Shown here: positions 24,667 through 31,241 of the stretch, in pieces
Layout: each line of letters starts with the position of its first letter
How positions within the stretch are numbered: position 1 is the stretch's first letter
Assembly (NCBI GenBank): GCA_945907335.1
Contig: CAMDSU010000002.1
Location: 1 to 31,241 of the forward strand
Direction: 5' to 3'
From: Bordetella parapertussis
GTDB lineage: Bacteria; Pseudomonadota; Gammaproteobacteria; Burkholderiales; Burkholderiaceae_C
Length of the DNA stretch: 31,241 nucleotides
Translations under genes and position numbers: made by a program
The notes under the pieces: model-generated
The model's database searches: none
The model's input: the letters and a program-made list of their open reading frames with translations, nothing else
What the model was told of the DNA's origin: nothing

Positions 24667-24695
24667 CTGCCAGCGCAAACAAGGCAGGTTAATAT
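24667..24695 (+). promoter_or_regulatory. Candidate sigma-70 promoter for the small secreted protein
   Basis: CTGCCA at 24667-24672 and TAATAT at 24690-24695 are separated by 17 bases, a good sigma-70 layout, about 30 bases before the ATG at 24725. It lies in the 134-base gap between this gene and divergent pilB. Confidence 0.45.
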
Positions 24696-24724
24696 TTGTC
24701 AGACCCATTCACCTAGGAAATGCG

Positions 24725-25060
24725 ATGTTGAAACCGCTGGTTACTTTGATGCTGCTGTGTTGCATGCCATACAGCTATGCGCAATTGAGCACCGGTCGGA
24801 TGCAGTGCACCCAAGCTGCACTGGGTGCGCCTTTCAGCGTGGTGTTTGCGGGACCAACTGCCGAACTGACTTTCAAGGGCGATGTTTATCGCTTGTCCTT
24901 CAATCGGGCGTGGCGTTCCCAAGACGGCGAAACCTGGACTGACTACAAGGACGGCGCGTTGGTAGTGACCACCAATATTCCTTCTGACCGTTATGTCTCG
25001 GTTGGCAAGATAGGCAGCATGCACAGTCTGGCCTCGTGCGATGTCGTGGCCGCGCCTTGA
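24725..25060 (+). CDS. Small secreted protein of unknown function
   Basis: This 111-residue protein has a clear signal peptide (about 1-19, KPLVTLMLLCCMPYSYA). The mature part of about 92 residues contains two Cys (28 and 105), which could form one disulfide, and alternates hydrophobic and polar residues in a way that suggests a beta-rich fold (SVVFAGPTAELTFKGDVYRL). I recognise no family. TAGGAA precedes the ATG. It stands between divergent pilB and the dehydrogenase gene in the same direction. Confidence 0.65.
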   Translation: MLKPLVTLMLLCCMPYSYAQLSTGRMQCTQAALGAPFSVVFAGPTAELTFKGDVYRLSFNRAWRSQDGETWTDYKDGALVVTTNIPSDRYVSVGKIGSMHSLASCDVVAAP

Positions 25061-25121
25061 GGCCTTTCGCAAATAACCCTCCCATAATGATCAAGTTATC
25101 TGGTTTTCAAGGAAAAAGAAT

Positions 25122-25856
25122 ATGCGCTTAGCCAATCACACCGTGCTTGTTACCGCCGCCGGACAAGGCATAGGACACGCGTCAGTCATGGCCATGGCAG
25201 CCGAGGGCGCCACGGTGTGGGCCACGGATGTGAAGCCCGAATTGCTCAAGTCGTTCGAGGGCCATGCCAACATCCATACGGCAGTCTTGGATGTGTTGGA
25301 CAAACCCGCTATCCATGCATTGGTCAAACGGATTGAAAAGATTGACGCTGTTTTCAATTGCGCGGGTTTTGTTCACAGCAACACAGCGCTTGATGCCACA
25401 GACGAGCAATGGGATTTCGCCATGAACCTCAATGCGCGGTCGCAGTTTTGGATGATCCAAGCCGTGCTGCCCAATATGCTGGCACATGGCGGCGGCAGCA
25501 TCATCAACATGGCCAGTGTGGCCTCGAGCATCAAAGGCCTGCCCAATCGGTTTGTGTACGGTGTCAGCAAAGCTGCGGTAATTGGTTTGACCAAAGCGGT
25601 AGCAGCTGACTATGTGGGACAAGGCATTCGTTGCAATGCCATCTGTCCAGGCACGGTCGACACACCTTCGCTGCAAGACCGCATCAACAGCCAAGACGAT
25701 CCGGTTCAAGCGCGCAAAAACTTCATCGCCCGCCAACCCATGGGCCGCTTGGCGCAAGCGCACGAAATTGCGCCCATCGTGGTGTTTTTGGCCAGCGATG
25801 AGTCGCGCTTCATCACGGGCAACGCCTATTCGATCGACGGCGGCATGACGATTTAA
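25122..25856 (+). CDS. SDR-family dehydrogenase, BDH2/DHRS6-like
   Basis: This 244-residue short-chain dehydrogenase shows the nucleotide loop TAAGQGIG (about 10-17), an acidic residue at the end of strand 2 (ATDV) that favours NAD over NADP, NCAGF (about 87), the active-site Ser in NMASVASS and the Tyr-x-x-x-Lys in YGVSKAA. CNAICPGTVDTPSLQDRI and GNAYSIDGGMTI are close to the BDH2/DHRS6 type; bacterial relatives include 2-keto-3-deoxy-L-fuconate dehydrogenase. No fucose genes are near. AAGGAAAAAG precedes the ATG. The substrate is uncertain. Confidence 0.9.
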   Translation: MRLANHTVLVTAAGQGIGHASVMAMAAEGATVWATDVKPELLKSFEGHANIHTAVLDVLDKPAIHALVKRIEKIDAVFNCAGFVHSNTALDATDEQWDFAMNLNARSQFWMIQAVLPNMLAHGGGSIINMASVASSIKGLPNRFVYGVSKAAVIGLTKAVAADYVGQGIRCNAICPGTVDTPSLQDRINSQDDPVQARKNFIARQPMGRLAQAHEIAPIVVFLASDESRFITGNAYSIDGGMTI

Positions 25857-25934
25857 AACGCTTGTTATTTTTTTGATGGGCACAAGTCTGTGCCAATCCC
25901 CAAGCAGACTAAAAATTGCCGCCACAATCGTTGC

Positions 25935-27140
25935 ATGTCTTCGTCTTTTTCAGAGTTACTGGCGCAACGCCAGTTCATGCGGTTTTGGCTGGCGCGCATA
26001 TGCGGCATCACCGCTCACCAAATGCTCATGCTGGCCATCAGTTGGCACATGTACGAGTTGACCAACAGCGCTTGGGATCTGGGACTGGTCGGCTTGTTTC
26101 AGTTCATCCCCGCGTTGTTGATGGCCTTGCCCGCCGGGCATGTGATTGACCGTTTGCACCGTGGCCGTATTTTTGCCACTTGCATGGCGGTACTTGTTTT
26201 GATTTCAGTGGTGTTGAGCATGGCGACTTTGCAAGAACAAGTCAGCCGTTCGCTGATTTTCGGAGTGGCGTTTGTGCTGGGATTTAACCGCGCTTTTCAA
26301 ATGCCCGCGCAACAAGCCATCACCCCATTGCTGGTTCCCAAATCCTTGTTTCAGCGTGCCGTTGCGCTCAGTTCTACCGGCGTACAAGTGGCGGTGATAT
26401 GCGGCCCGGCTCTGGGCGGGTTTCTCTACTTGGGTGGCGCCTTGACGGTGTACCGGGTGTGTGCGGTGCTGTTCACGCTGTCCATGCTGTTGACGTTATG
26501 GGTGCGCTATGAGCATGTGGCCAGGCACCACAGTTTGAGTTGGCAATCGCTGTTTGCCGGCGTGGCGTTTGTCTGGCAACGCAAGGTATTGTTGGGTGCT
26601 ATTTCCTTGGACTTGTTCGCGGTGTTGCTAGGTGGTGCCACGGCATTACTGCCTATTTTTGCCCGGGATATTTTGCATGTCGGCCCAGAGGGTTTGGGCT
26701 TGTTGCGCGCAGCACCTGCGGCTGGCGCATTGTGCATGTCTATCGTGATCACCCGTTGGCCGATCCAACGGAACGTGGGTTACAAATTATTGGCTGCCGT
26801 GGCGGTGTTTGGCTTGGCTTTGATGGTGTTTGGCCTGTCAGACAGTTTTATTTTGTCGATGGTGGCGTTGGCGGTCAGCGGTGCGGCTGACAACATCAGT
26901 GTGGTCACCCGCTTGACGCTCATGCAAATGGAAACACCCGACGAGATGCGTGGACGGGTGGCAGCCGTCAACGGGGTGTTCATCGGCGCCTCTAACGAAC
27001 TCGGTGAATTTGAATCAGGCCTTACCGCGGCGCTGTGGGGCCCGGTGGCCTCGGTGGTGGGCGGCGGCCTGGGAACACTGGCGATTGCCTTGGGGTGGAT
27101 AAAACTTTTTCCCGACTTGGCGCGGCGCGACAAACTTTAA
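25935..27140 (+). CDS. MFS transporter, EntS-like exporter family
   Basis: This 401-residue protein has about 12 predicted membrane helices. Motif A is visible as PAGHVIDRLHRGRI in the loop after helix 2. DEMRGRVAAVNGVFIGASNELGEFESG is characteristic of the MFS_3 (EntS-like) group, which includes enterobactin exporters and many uncharacterised exporters. The ATG at 25935 gives SSSFSELLAQRQFMRFWLAR at the N-terminus, a usual start for this group; an upstream GTG-type start adds 15 residues without family likeness. The substrate is unknown. It ends convergent to the ankyrin gene. Confidence 0.88.
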   Translation: MSSSFSELLAQRQFMRFWLARICGITAHQMLMLAISWHMYELTNSAWDLGLVGLFQFIPALLMALPAGHVIDRLHRGRIFATCMAVLVLISVVLSMATLQEQVSRSLIFGVAFVLGFNRAFQMPAQQAITPLLVPKSLFQRAVALSSTGVQVAVICGPALGGFLYLGGALTVYRVCAVLFTLSMLLTLWVRYEHVARHHSLSWQSLFAGVAFVWQRKVLLGAISLDLFAVLLGGATALLPIFARDILHVGPEGLGLLRAAPAAGALCMSIVITRWPIQRNVGYKLLAAVAVFGLALMVFGLSDSFILSMVALAVSGAADNISVVTRLTLMQMETPDEMRGRVAAVNGVFIGASNELGEFESGLTAALWGPVASVVGGGLGTLAIALGWIKLFPDLARRDKL

Positions 27141-27217
27141 GCAGCGCTCCATCCCGCTGTTGCCGAAAACATCTGGAATGTTTACTACAGAGATACACAA
27201 TGCACGATGGTGTTCTG

Positions 27218-27871
27218 TTATTGCAACAAATTCACAATCTGTGTGTGTCCGGCTTCTTTCGCCATGTCCATGGCGCTCAGTCCGCGGTCGTCTTTCAGCG
27301 TTTTGTTGGCGCCCTTGGCGAGTAATAAATGCACGGTTTCAGTATGGCCTTGGCCCGCCGCCCACATCAGCGGGGTGAGCGCGTCGATATAGGCGGCATC
27401 GACCAATGCGCCTGCGCCCAGCAGCACATCCACCACCTTGTTGTGCCCCATGCCTGCCGCATACACCAAGGCGGATTTGTGCAACCGGTCCTCCTCTTCT
27501 AGCTTGGCGCCTTTGGCGATCAACCGCGACACCATGTTGGCATTGCCCGAATAAGACGCAGCAATCAGCGGGGTGACTTTTTCTAAAGAGGCCAAGTTCA
27601 CATCGGCGCCTGCATTCAGCATCATGCTGAAAATTTCCATTTGGTTTTTTTCAATCGCCATGAACAGCGCCGTTTTACCTAAGCGGTTGCGCGAATTGGC
27701 AAGTGCTCCGCGTGCCAGGCTTTGCTGCACGCCTTCAACATCGCTTTGGCGGGCTGCCACCAACAATTGGGCATTGAGGCTGAAGGTGGAGTCGTTTTGT
27801 GCAAATGCCGTGGCGGCCAAACCGACCAGCAAAGAAAGACCAATAGTAAATATTTTGGTGTATTTCGTCAT
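27218..27871 (-). CDS. Secreted ankyrin-repeat protein
   Basis: This 217-residue protein begins with a signal peptide (about 1-24, ending AFA) and then consists almost entirely of ankyrin repeats, about five or six of 33 residues: GKTALFMAIEKNQMEIFSMM, VTPLIAASYSGNANMVSRLI, HKSALVYAAGMGHNKVVDVL, LTPLMWAAGQGHTETVHLLL and LSAMDMAKEAGHTQIVNLLQ. It should be a periplasmic protein-binding scaffold. The ATG at 27871 has AAGGA upstream; a longer frame to 27904 is less likely. The partner is unknown. Confidence 0.88.
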   Translation of the reverse strand: MTKYTKIFTIGLSLLVGLAATAFAQNDSTFSLNAQLLVAARQSDVEGVQQSLARGALANSRNRLGKTALFMAIEKNQMEIFSMMLNAGADVNLASLEKVTPLIAASYSGNANMVSRLIAKGAKLEEEDRLHKSALVYAAGMGHNKVVDVLLGAGALVDAAYIDALTPLMWAAGQGHTETVHLLLAKGANKTLKDDRGLSAMDMAKEAGHTQIVNLLQ

Positions 27872-28152
27872 TTTTATCACAGTCCTTGGGCGTTTAGCTG
27901 CCATGCTTTAGGCTGTCGAAGTCTTAAGGGTTTTCCCTTTTAAGGTGTTGCAGCCTAGTGCAATTTAACAGTGCGTGGTTAAGATGGGTGTATGGGAATA
28001 TTTCCTTGTTTCTAATTCTTGTTTTCTCGGCACAAGGTTAGTGCAAGTTAAAAAACCCAGACTTCTAGACATGGAATGAGGGGTAAATCTTGATTTTACT
28101 CTTCAAACCTATCTGGTTTATCAAACATGGCCGAAAGGCTGAAGGAGCACAC
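27872..28152. other. Divergent intergenic region between the ankyrin gene and the PQQ dehydrogenase
   Basis: The 281 bases contain no gene. They include an imperfect palindrome CTTAAGGG-TTTT-CCCTT (27923-27939) in the ankyrin leader and an inverted repeat CCTTGT (28004-28009) / ACAAGG (28032-28037) upstream of the dehydrogenase. The region must hold both promoters, but no convincing -35/-10 pair is visible. GAAGGAG just before 28153 is a strong ribosome site. Confidence 0.4.
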
Positions 28153-29826
28153 ATGCACACTTACGGAAAGAAAATTTCCCAAACCATCGCCTGCTTGGCA
28201 GTCGGTGTTTTGTCAGCCGGGTTCGCCCAGGCAGATGTCAGTCAGTCTCAATTGACGGCTGCTGACAAGGACGGCAGCAATTTCTTGCATAGCAATGCAA
28301 ATTACGCCAACACCCGTTACTACCCTGCCAAGCAAATTGACACCAGCAACGTCAGCAAGCTGCGTCCTGCATTCACCTTCCAGACCGAAGTGTTGGAATC
28401 CATGCAAACAGCACCAATCGTTGTTGGTGGCACGATGTACATCACCACTTCGTACAACCACGTTTATGCGATTGACCCGGTCACCGGCAAGCAAAAGTGG
28501 CATTACAAACACAAAATGGGTCCAGTCACCACTTATTGCTGCGGCCCTAACAACCGCGGTGTGGCCATCATGGGCGACCGTGTGTTCATGGGCACCTTGG
28601 ACGCCAAACTCGTGGCACTCGACATCAAAACTGGCAAGCTGGTTTGGGACACCCAAATTGCTGACCCAGAATTGGGTTACTCAGAAACCATGGCGCCTGT
28701 GGCTGTCAACGGTCGTGTCTTGATTGGCACCAACGGTGGCGAATATGGCATCCGCGGTTTCGTCAAATCCTTTGACGCCAAAGACGGCAAATTGCAGTGG
28801 ACCTTCCACACCATTCCTGAAAAAGGCCACGAAGGCGTGTTTGCAGTGAACGACTCCACGGGCCGCAACATGAAGCGTGACATCGCAGCTGAGAAAGCTC
28901 AGTTGGCTAAGCAAGGCGGCGATTTCTACAAAACTCTGGGTGGTGGCGTGTGGATGGCCCCTGCGGTTGACTTAGAAACCAACAGTGTCATTTTTGTGGT
29001 TGGTAACCCCAGCCCTGACCTGTATGGTGCTGAGCGTCCTGGCGACAACCTCTATACCGACTCCATCGTGTCTGTGGACCTCAACACTGGCAAGTACAAG
29101 TGGCACCATCAGTACATCGCACACGATGTGTGGGACTTGGACTCAGTGTCGCCTGTCATCTTGACAGATGCCAAAGGCAAAAACGGCAATATGACCAAGG
29201 TGGCTATTCATGCTGGCAAAACAGGCCACGTGTATGTCCATGACCGCGCCACGGGCGAACTGATCCGCTTCTCTGAAGCCATGGTTCCCCAAGATGGTTT
29301 GTGGACATTGCCGACCAAAGAAGGCGCCAAAATGATGTTGGGTGCCAACGGTGGTGTGGAATGGAGCCCAATGGCTATTCACCCTGAAGCGCGCTTGGCA
29401 TTTGCAGCCAATTTGCTGCAGCCAATGACCTACCACGTGGAAGCTTCCAAGTATCCCGGTGGCAAGCTGTGGTTGGGTGGTGCATTCAAAACCATTCCTA
29501 GCGAAAAGCAAAGCGGTCGTTTGTCTGCTGTGAATATCGACACAGGCAAAGTGGCATGGAAATTTGACACAGACGAGCCTTTGATCGGCGGCGTGCTGGC
29601 TACAGCTGGCGGCTTGGTGTTCAACGGCGAAGCCAATGGTTTGTTCCGCGCTTTCGATGCCAAAAACGGCAAGAAACTGTGGGAATACCAAACCGGTGCT
29701 GGTGTCAATGCACCTGCTGTGTCTTACACCATCGGTGGCAAGCAGTACATTGCAGTGGCAGCTGGCGGTAACAACCAGATCGATGCCAAGCGCGGCAATT
29801 CAGTGGTTGTGTTCGCACTGCCCTGA
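28153..29826 (+). CDS. PQQ-dependent alcohol dehydrogenase (methanol/ethanol family)
   Basis: This 557-residue periplasmic quinoprotein oxidises alcohols and passes electrons to a cytochrome c. A signal peptide (about 1-27, ending FAQA) precedes the eight-bladed propeller. Family marks are the vicinal Cys129-Cys130 (TTYCCGPNN), metal-ligand Glu197 (GGEYGIRGF), Asn285 (VGNPSPDL) and the catalytic Asp328 in HDVWDLDS. Asp330, two residues later, is the extra acidic ligand of lanthanide-dependent enzymes. The ATG at 28153 has GAAGGAG upstream. A strong hairpin follows the gene, then the di-haem cytochrome. No pqq synthesis gene is in the window. Confidence 0.92.
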   Translation: MHTYGKKISQTIACLAVGVLSAGFAQADVSQSQLTAADKDGSNFLHSNANYANTRYYPAKQIDTSNVSKLRPAFTFQTEVLESMQTAPIVVGGTMYITTSYNHVYAIDPVTGKQKWHYKHKMGPVTTYCCGPNNRGVAIMGDRVFMGTLDAKLVALDIKTGKLVWDTQIADPELGYSETMAPVAVNGRVLIGTNGGEYGIRGFVKSFDAKDGKLQWTFHTIPEKGHEGVFAVNDSTGRNMKRDIAAEKAQLAKQGGDFYKTLGGGVWMAPAVDLETNSVIFVVGNPSPDLYGAERPGDNLYTDSIVSVDLNTGKYKWHHQYIAHDVWDLDSVSPVILTDAKGKNGNMTKVAIHAGKTGHVYVHDRATGELIRFSEAMVPQDGLWTLPTKEGAKMMLGANGGVEWSPMAIHPEARLAFAANLLQPMTYHVEASKYPGGKLWLGGAFKTIPSEKQSGRLSAVNIDTGKVAWKFDTDEPLIGGVLATAGGLVFNGEANGLFRAFDAKNGKKLWEYQTGAGVNAPAVSYTIGGKQYIAVAAGGNNQIDAKRGNSVVVFALP

Positions 29827-29847
29827 ACTGACTGAGTTCTAAGCCCG

Positions 29848-29882
29848 AGGCCTGCGTGCATGCATATGCACCCAGGCCTTTT
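29848..29882 (+). terminator. Long hairpin after the PQQ dehydrogenase
   Basis: AGGCCTG and CAGGCCT form the outer stem; after a C-C mismatch, GTGCAT and ATGCAC form the inner stem with a GCAT loop. Four Ts follow. It is a strong rho-independent terminator or attenuator; some read-through to the cytochrome gene would explain co-expression. Confidence 0.85.
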
Positions 29883-29906
29883 CAATAGTTGTTCCTTGAA
29901 AATTGT

Positions 29907-30485
29907 ATGAAAACCTTTTTTTTCTTCTCATATTTAAGCTTGGCCGCAATGCTTTCATTGGGCGCTCAAACAGCCATGGCACAAGTACCTGCCAAGGCGG
30001 CCGCATGCTTGGCATGCCACGGTGAAAACGGCAACTCCACTATGCCAAACACGCCAAGTCTGGCGGGCCAAAATGCACGCTACATCTATTTGCAGTTGCG
30101 CGATTTTCAAGAAGGCCGTCGTGATAACGCCATGATGACGCCCATGACCGCGGGGCTCAGCAAAGCTGACATGCAAGAGTTGGCCAAGTATTTTTCGGAA
30201 CAAAAACTGACCAATAAGCGGTTTGCGACTGATCCGGAAAAGGTTAAAAAAGGCATTGCCAAAGCCAATGAAACTTTGTGTGCCATGTGCCATCAGGGTG
30301 AGTTCAAAGGCCAAAATGAGATTCCCAAAGTGGCGGGCCAAAATTTTGATTACGTGGTGAAAACTCTCAAAGACTTTAAAGCCAAGGACCGCAACAATGA
30401 CGCAGGAAATATGACCAGTGTCGCCAGCACCTTGAGTGAAGAAGACATTGACAACCTTGCCCATTACATCGCCAGTTTGAATTGA
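29907..30485 (+). CDS. Di-haem cytochrome c4-type protein
   Basis: This 192-residue periplasmic protein has a signal peptide (1-25, ending AMA) and two haem-binding motifs, CLACH (34-38) and CAMCH (125-129), in two similar halves, as in cytochrome c4. Probable axial Met residues are in MMTPMT and GNMTS. SLAGQNARYIYLQLRDFQEGRR and KVAGQNFDYVVKTLKDFKAK are parallel repeats of the two domains. It should accept electrons from the PQQ dehydrogenase immediately upstream. The ATG at 29907 gives a normal signal peptide; an upstream start adds six residues. A strong terminator follows. Confidence 0.92.
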   Translation: MKTFFFFSYLSLAAMLSLGAQTAMAQVPAKAAACLACHGENGNSTMPNTPSLAGQNARYIYLQLRDFQEGRRDNAMMTPMTAGLSKADMQELAKYFSEQKLTNKRFATDPEKVKKGIAKANETLCAMCHQGEFKGQNEIPKVAGQNFDYVVKTLKDFKAKDRNNDAGNMTSVASTLSEEDIDNLAHYIASLN

Positions 30486-30505
30486 TATTGGTTGCTATCG
30501 CGGCG

Positions 30506-30529
30506 CCAGGGACACTGCCTGGGTTTTCT
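30506..30529 (+). terminator. Small hairpin after the cytochrome gene
   Basis: CCAGG (30506-30510) and CCTGG (30518-30522) form a 5-bp stem, followed by GTTTTCTT. It could be a weak first terminator before the much stronger hairpin just downstream. Confidence 0.4.
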
Positions 30530-30534
30530 TAAGC

Positions 30535-30574
30535 AAAAAGCCTTGTGCAGTTCGTGCACAAGGCTTTGTTTTTT
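30535..30574. terminator. Strong bidirectional terminator between cytochrome and metK
   Basis: AAGCCTTGTGCA (30538-30549) and TGCACAAGGCTT (30555-30566) form a perfect 12-bp stem with a GTTCG loop. A run of five As precedes it and TTTGTTTTTT follows, so it should stop transcription from both directions. Confidence 0.9.
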
Positions 30575-30600
30575 CCATTTCCGCTTCGCGGGGGCTGTGC

Positions 30601-30720
30601 TTACAGCCCGGCCGCTGCACGCAGCGCTTGGGCTTGGTCAGTTTTTTGGTCTTCGTTCACATTGGCTGTGCCAATATGAACTTCGCCCAAAAACCGATAC
30701 CTTGCTAACGCAAGGTGGGC
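30601..30720 (-). pseudogene. In-frame second copy of the MetK C-terminal tail, past the metK stop
   Basis: Directly after the metK stop codon, in the same frame, 39 open codons run to another TAA at 30603-30601. The last residues [14 protein letters not shown] match the MetK ending [14 protein letters not shown], and the codons differ mostly at third positions. HIG at 15-17 may align with HFG of MetK with one gap, but the earlier part does not. The first bases include a 7-bp hairpin, ACCTTGC/GCAAGGT (30699-30716), which may be a metK terminator. It looks like the tail of an older or second metK allele left after recombination, or a decayed duplication. It is unlikely to be translated on its own. 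Confidence 0.55.
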
Positions 30721-31241
30721 TTACAGCCCAGCAGCAGCACGGAGTGCTGCTGCCTTATCGGTTTTTTCCCACGTGAACTCGGGTTCATCACGGCCGAAGT
30801 GACCGTAGGCTGCCGTTTTTTCATAGATCGGGCGCAATAAGTCGAGCATCTGAATAATGCCTTTGGGGCGCAGATCGAAATGCTCGTTCACCAAAGCGGC
30901 GATTTTTTCGTCGCTGATCACGCCAGTACCCTGGGTGTTCACGGTCACGTTCATGGGCTTGGCCACACCGATGGCGTAGGCCACTTGCACTTGGCACTGG
31001 GTCGCCAGTCCGGCAGCCACCACGTTTTTCGCCACATAACGAGCAGCGTAGGCAGCTGAGCGGTCTACCTTGCTTGGGTCTTTGCCGCTGAAAGCGCCGC
31101 CGCCGTGCGGGCAAGCACCGCCATAGGTGTCGACAATGATTTTGCGTCCGGTCAAACCGCAATCACCTTGCGGGCCGCCGACCACAAAACGACCGGTCGG
31201 GTTGATCAGGTAACGTGTGTCTTTCAGCCATTCTTTGGGCA
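30721..31241 (-). CDS. metK: MetK, S-adenosylmethionine synthetase (3' part)
   Basis: These 173 codons are the C-terminal part of MetK, which makes S-adenosylmethionine from methionine and ATP; the start lies beyond the right end of the window. [20 protein letters not shown] and the glycine-rich loop [23 protein letters not shown] are the family signatures, carrying ATP and phosphate contacts. The protein ends [13 protein letters not shown] before TAA. The gene runs towards the cytochrome gene and is separated from it by a strong bidirectional hairpin. Confidence 0.97.
   Translation of the reverse strand, partial: PKEWLKDTRYLINPTGRFVVGGPQGDCGLTGRKIIVDTYGGACPHGGGAFSGKDPSKVDRSAAYAARYVAKNVVAAGLATQCQVQVAYAIGVAKPMNVTVNTQGTGVISDEKIAALVNEHFDLRPKGIIQMLDLLRPIYEKTAAYGHFGRDEPEFTWEKTDKAAALRAAAGL

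Noticed and set aside
28213..28656. Antisense frames within the PQQ dehydrogenase, including one at 29143-29691
   Set aside because: The plus strand is strongly conserved quinoprotein; the antisense translations have no domain and no ribosome sites.

Overview
The window is a stretch of chromosome from a betaproteobacterium, most likely order Burkholderiales. Several gene orders support this: hisH-hisA-hisF-hisI-hisE-HIT-tatABC-HtrA protease, petABC followed by sspA-sspB, secA-argJ-DUF815 ATPase-mutT, and zapD-coaE-pilC-pilB on the opposite strand. Genus cannot be decided from the sequence alone. No rRNA, CRISPR array, transposase or integrase was seen.

Layout. 1-1774 holds the end of hisH plus hisA and hisF. 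1775-4447 is an accessory islet, AT-richer to the eye, that splits hisF from hisI. It carries a very short ORF with a perfect ribosome binding site, a Cas2-like/SinR-family protein paired with a two-helix membrane protein, a cupin, a HicAB toxin-antitoxin pair, and an orphan BrnA antitoxin still preceded by the last codons of a lost BrnT toxin. 4481-10157 resumes the housekeeping run: hisI, hisE, a HIT protein, tatABC, a membrane-anchored HtrA protease, a Nif3-family protein and pdxA. 10322-13111 is petABC, the cytochrome bc1 complex. It ends in two tandem hairpins and is followed by sspA-sspB, a tRNA-Thr(TGT) and a secreted HEMTH putative metallopeptidase.

15125-24590 contains a DciA-like gene (minus), then secA-argJ-DUF815-mutT (plus), which meets zapD-coaE-pilC-pilB (minus). 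The pilD and yacG genes expected near this last cluster are absent. 24725-31241 is more variable: a small secreted protein, a BDH2-like dehydrogenase, an MFS exporter, a secreted ankyrin protein, a PQQ alcohol dehydrogenase with its di-haem cytochrome, and the 3' part of metK.

How the genes work together. HisHAFIE carry out the middle steps of histidine synthesis. TatABC exports folded proteins, and the Rieske protein PetA, a few genes away, is a plausible Tat client. PetABC oxidises quinol and reduces c-type cytochromes. The PQQ dehydrogenase and di-haem cytochrome form a periplasmic alcohol-oxidation module, and active-site residues suggest lanthanide use. SspA and SspB act in stress transcription and ClpXP substrate delivery.

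The best candidates for something new are the Cas2-like/two-helix membrane pair with its short upstream ORF, the HicAB/BrnT-remnant/BrnA junction, and an in-frame second copy of the MetK C-terminal tail exactly 120 bases past the metK stop codon.
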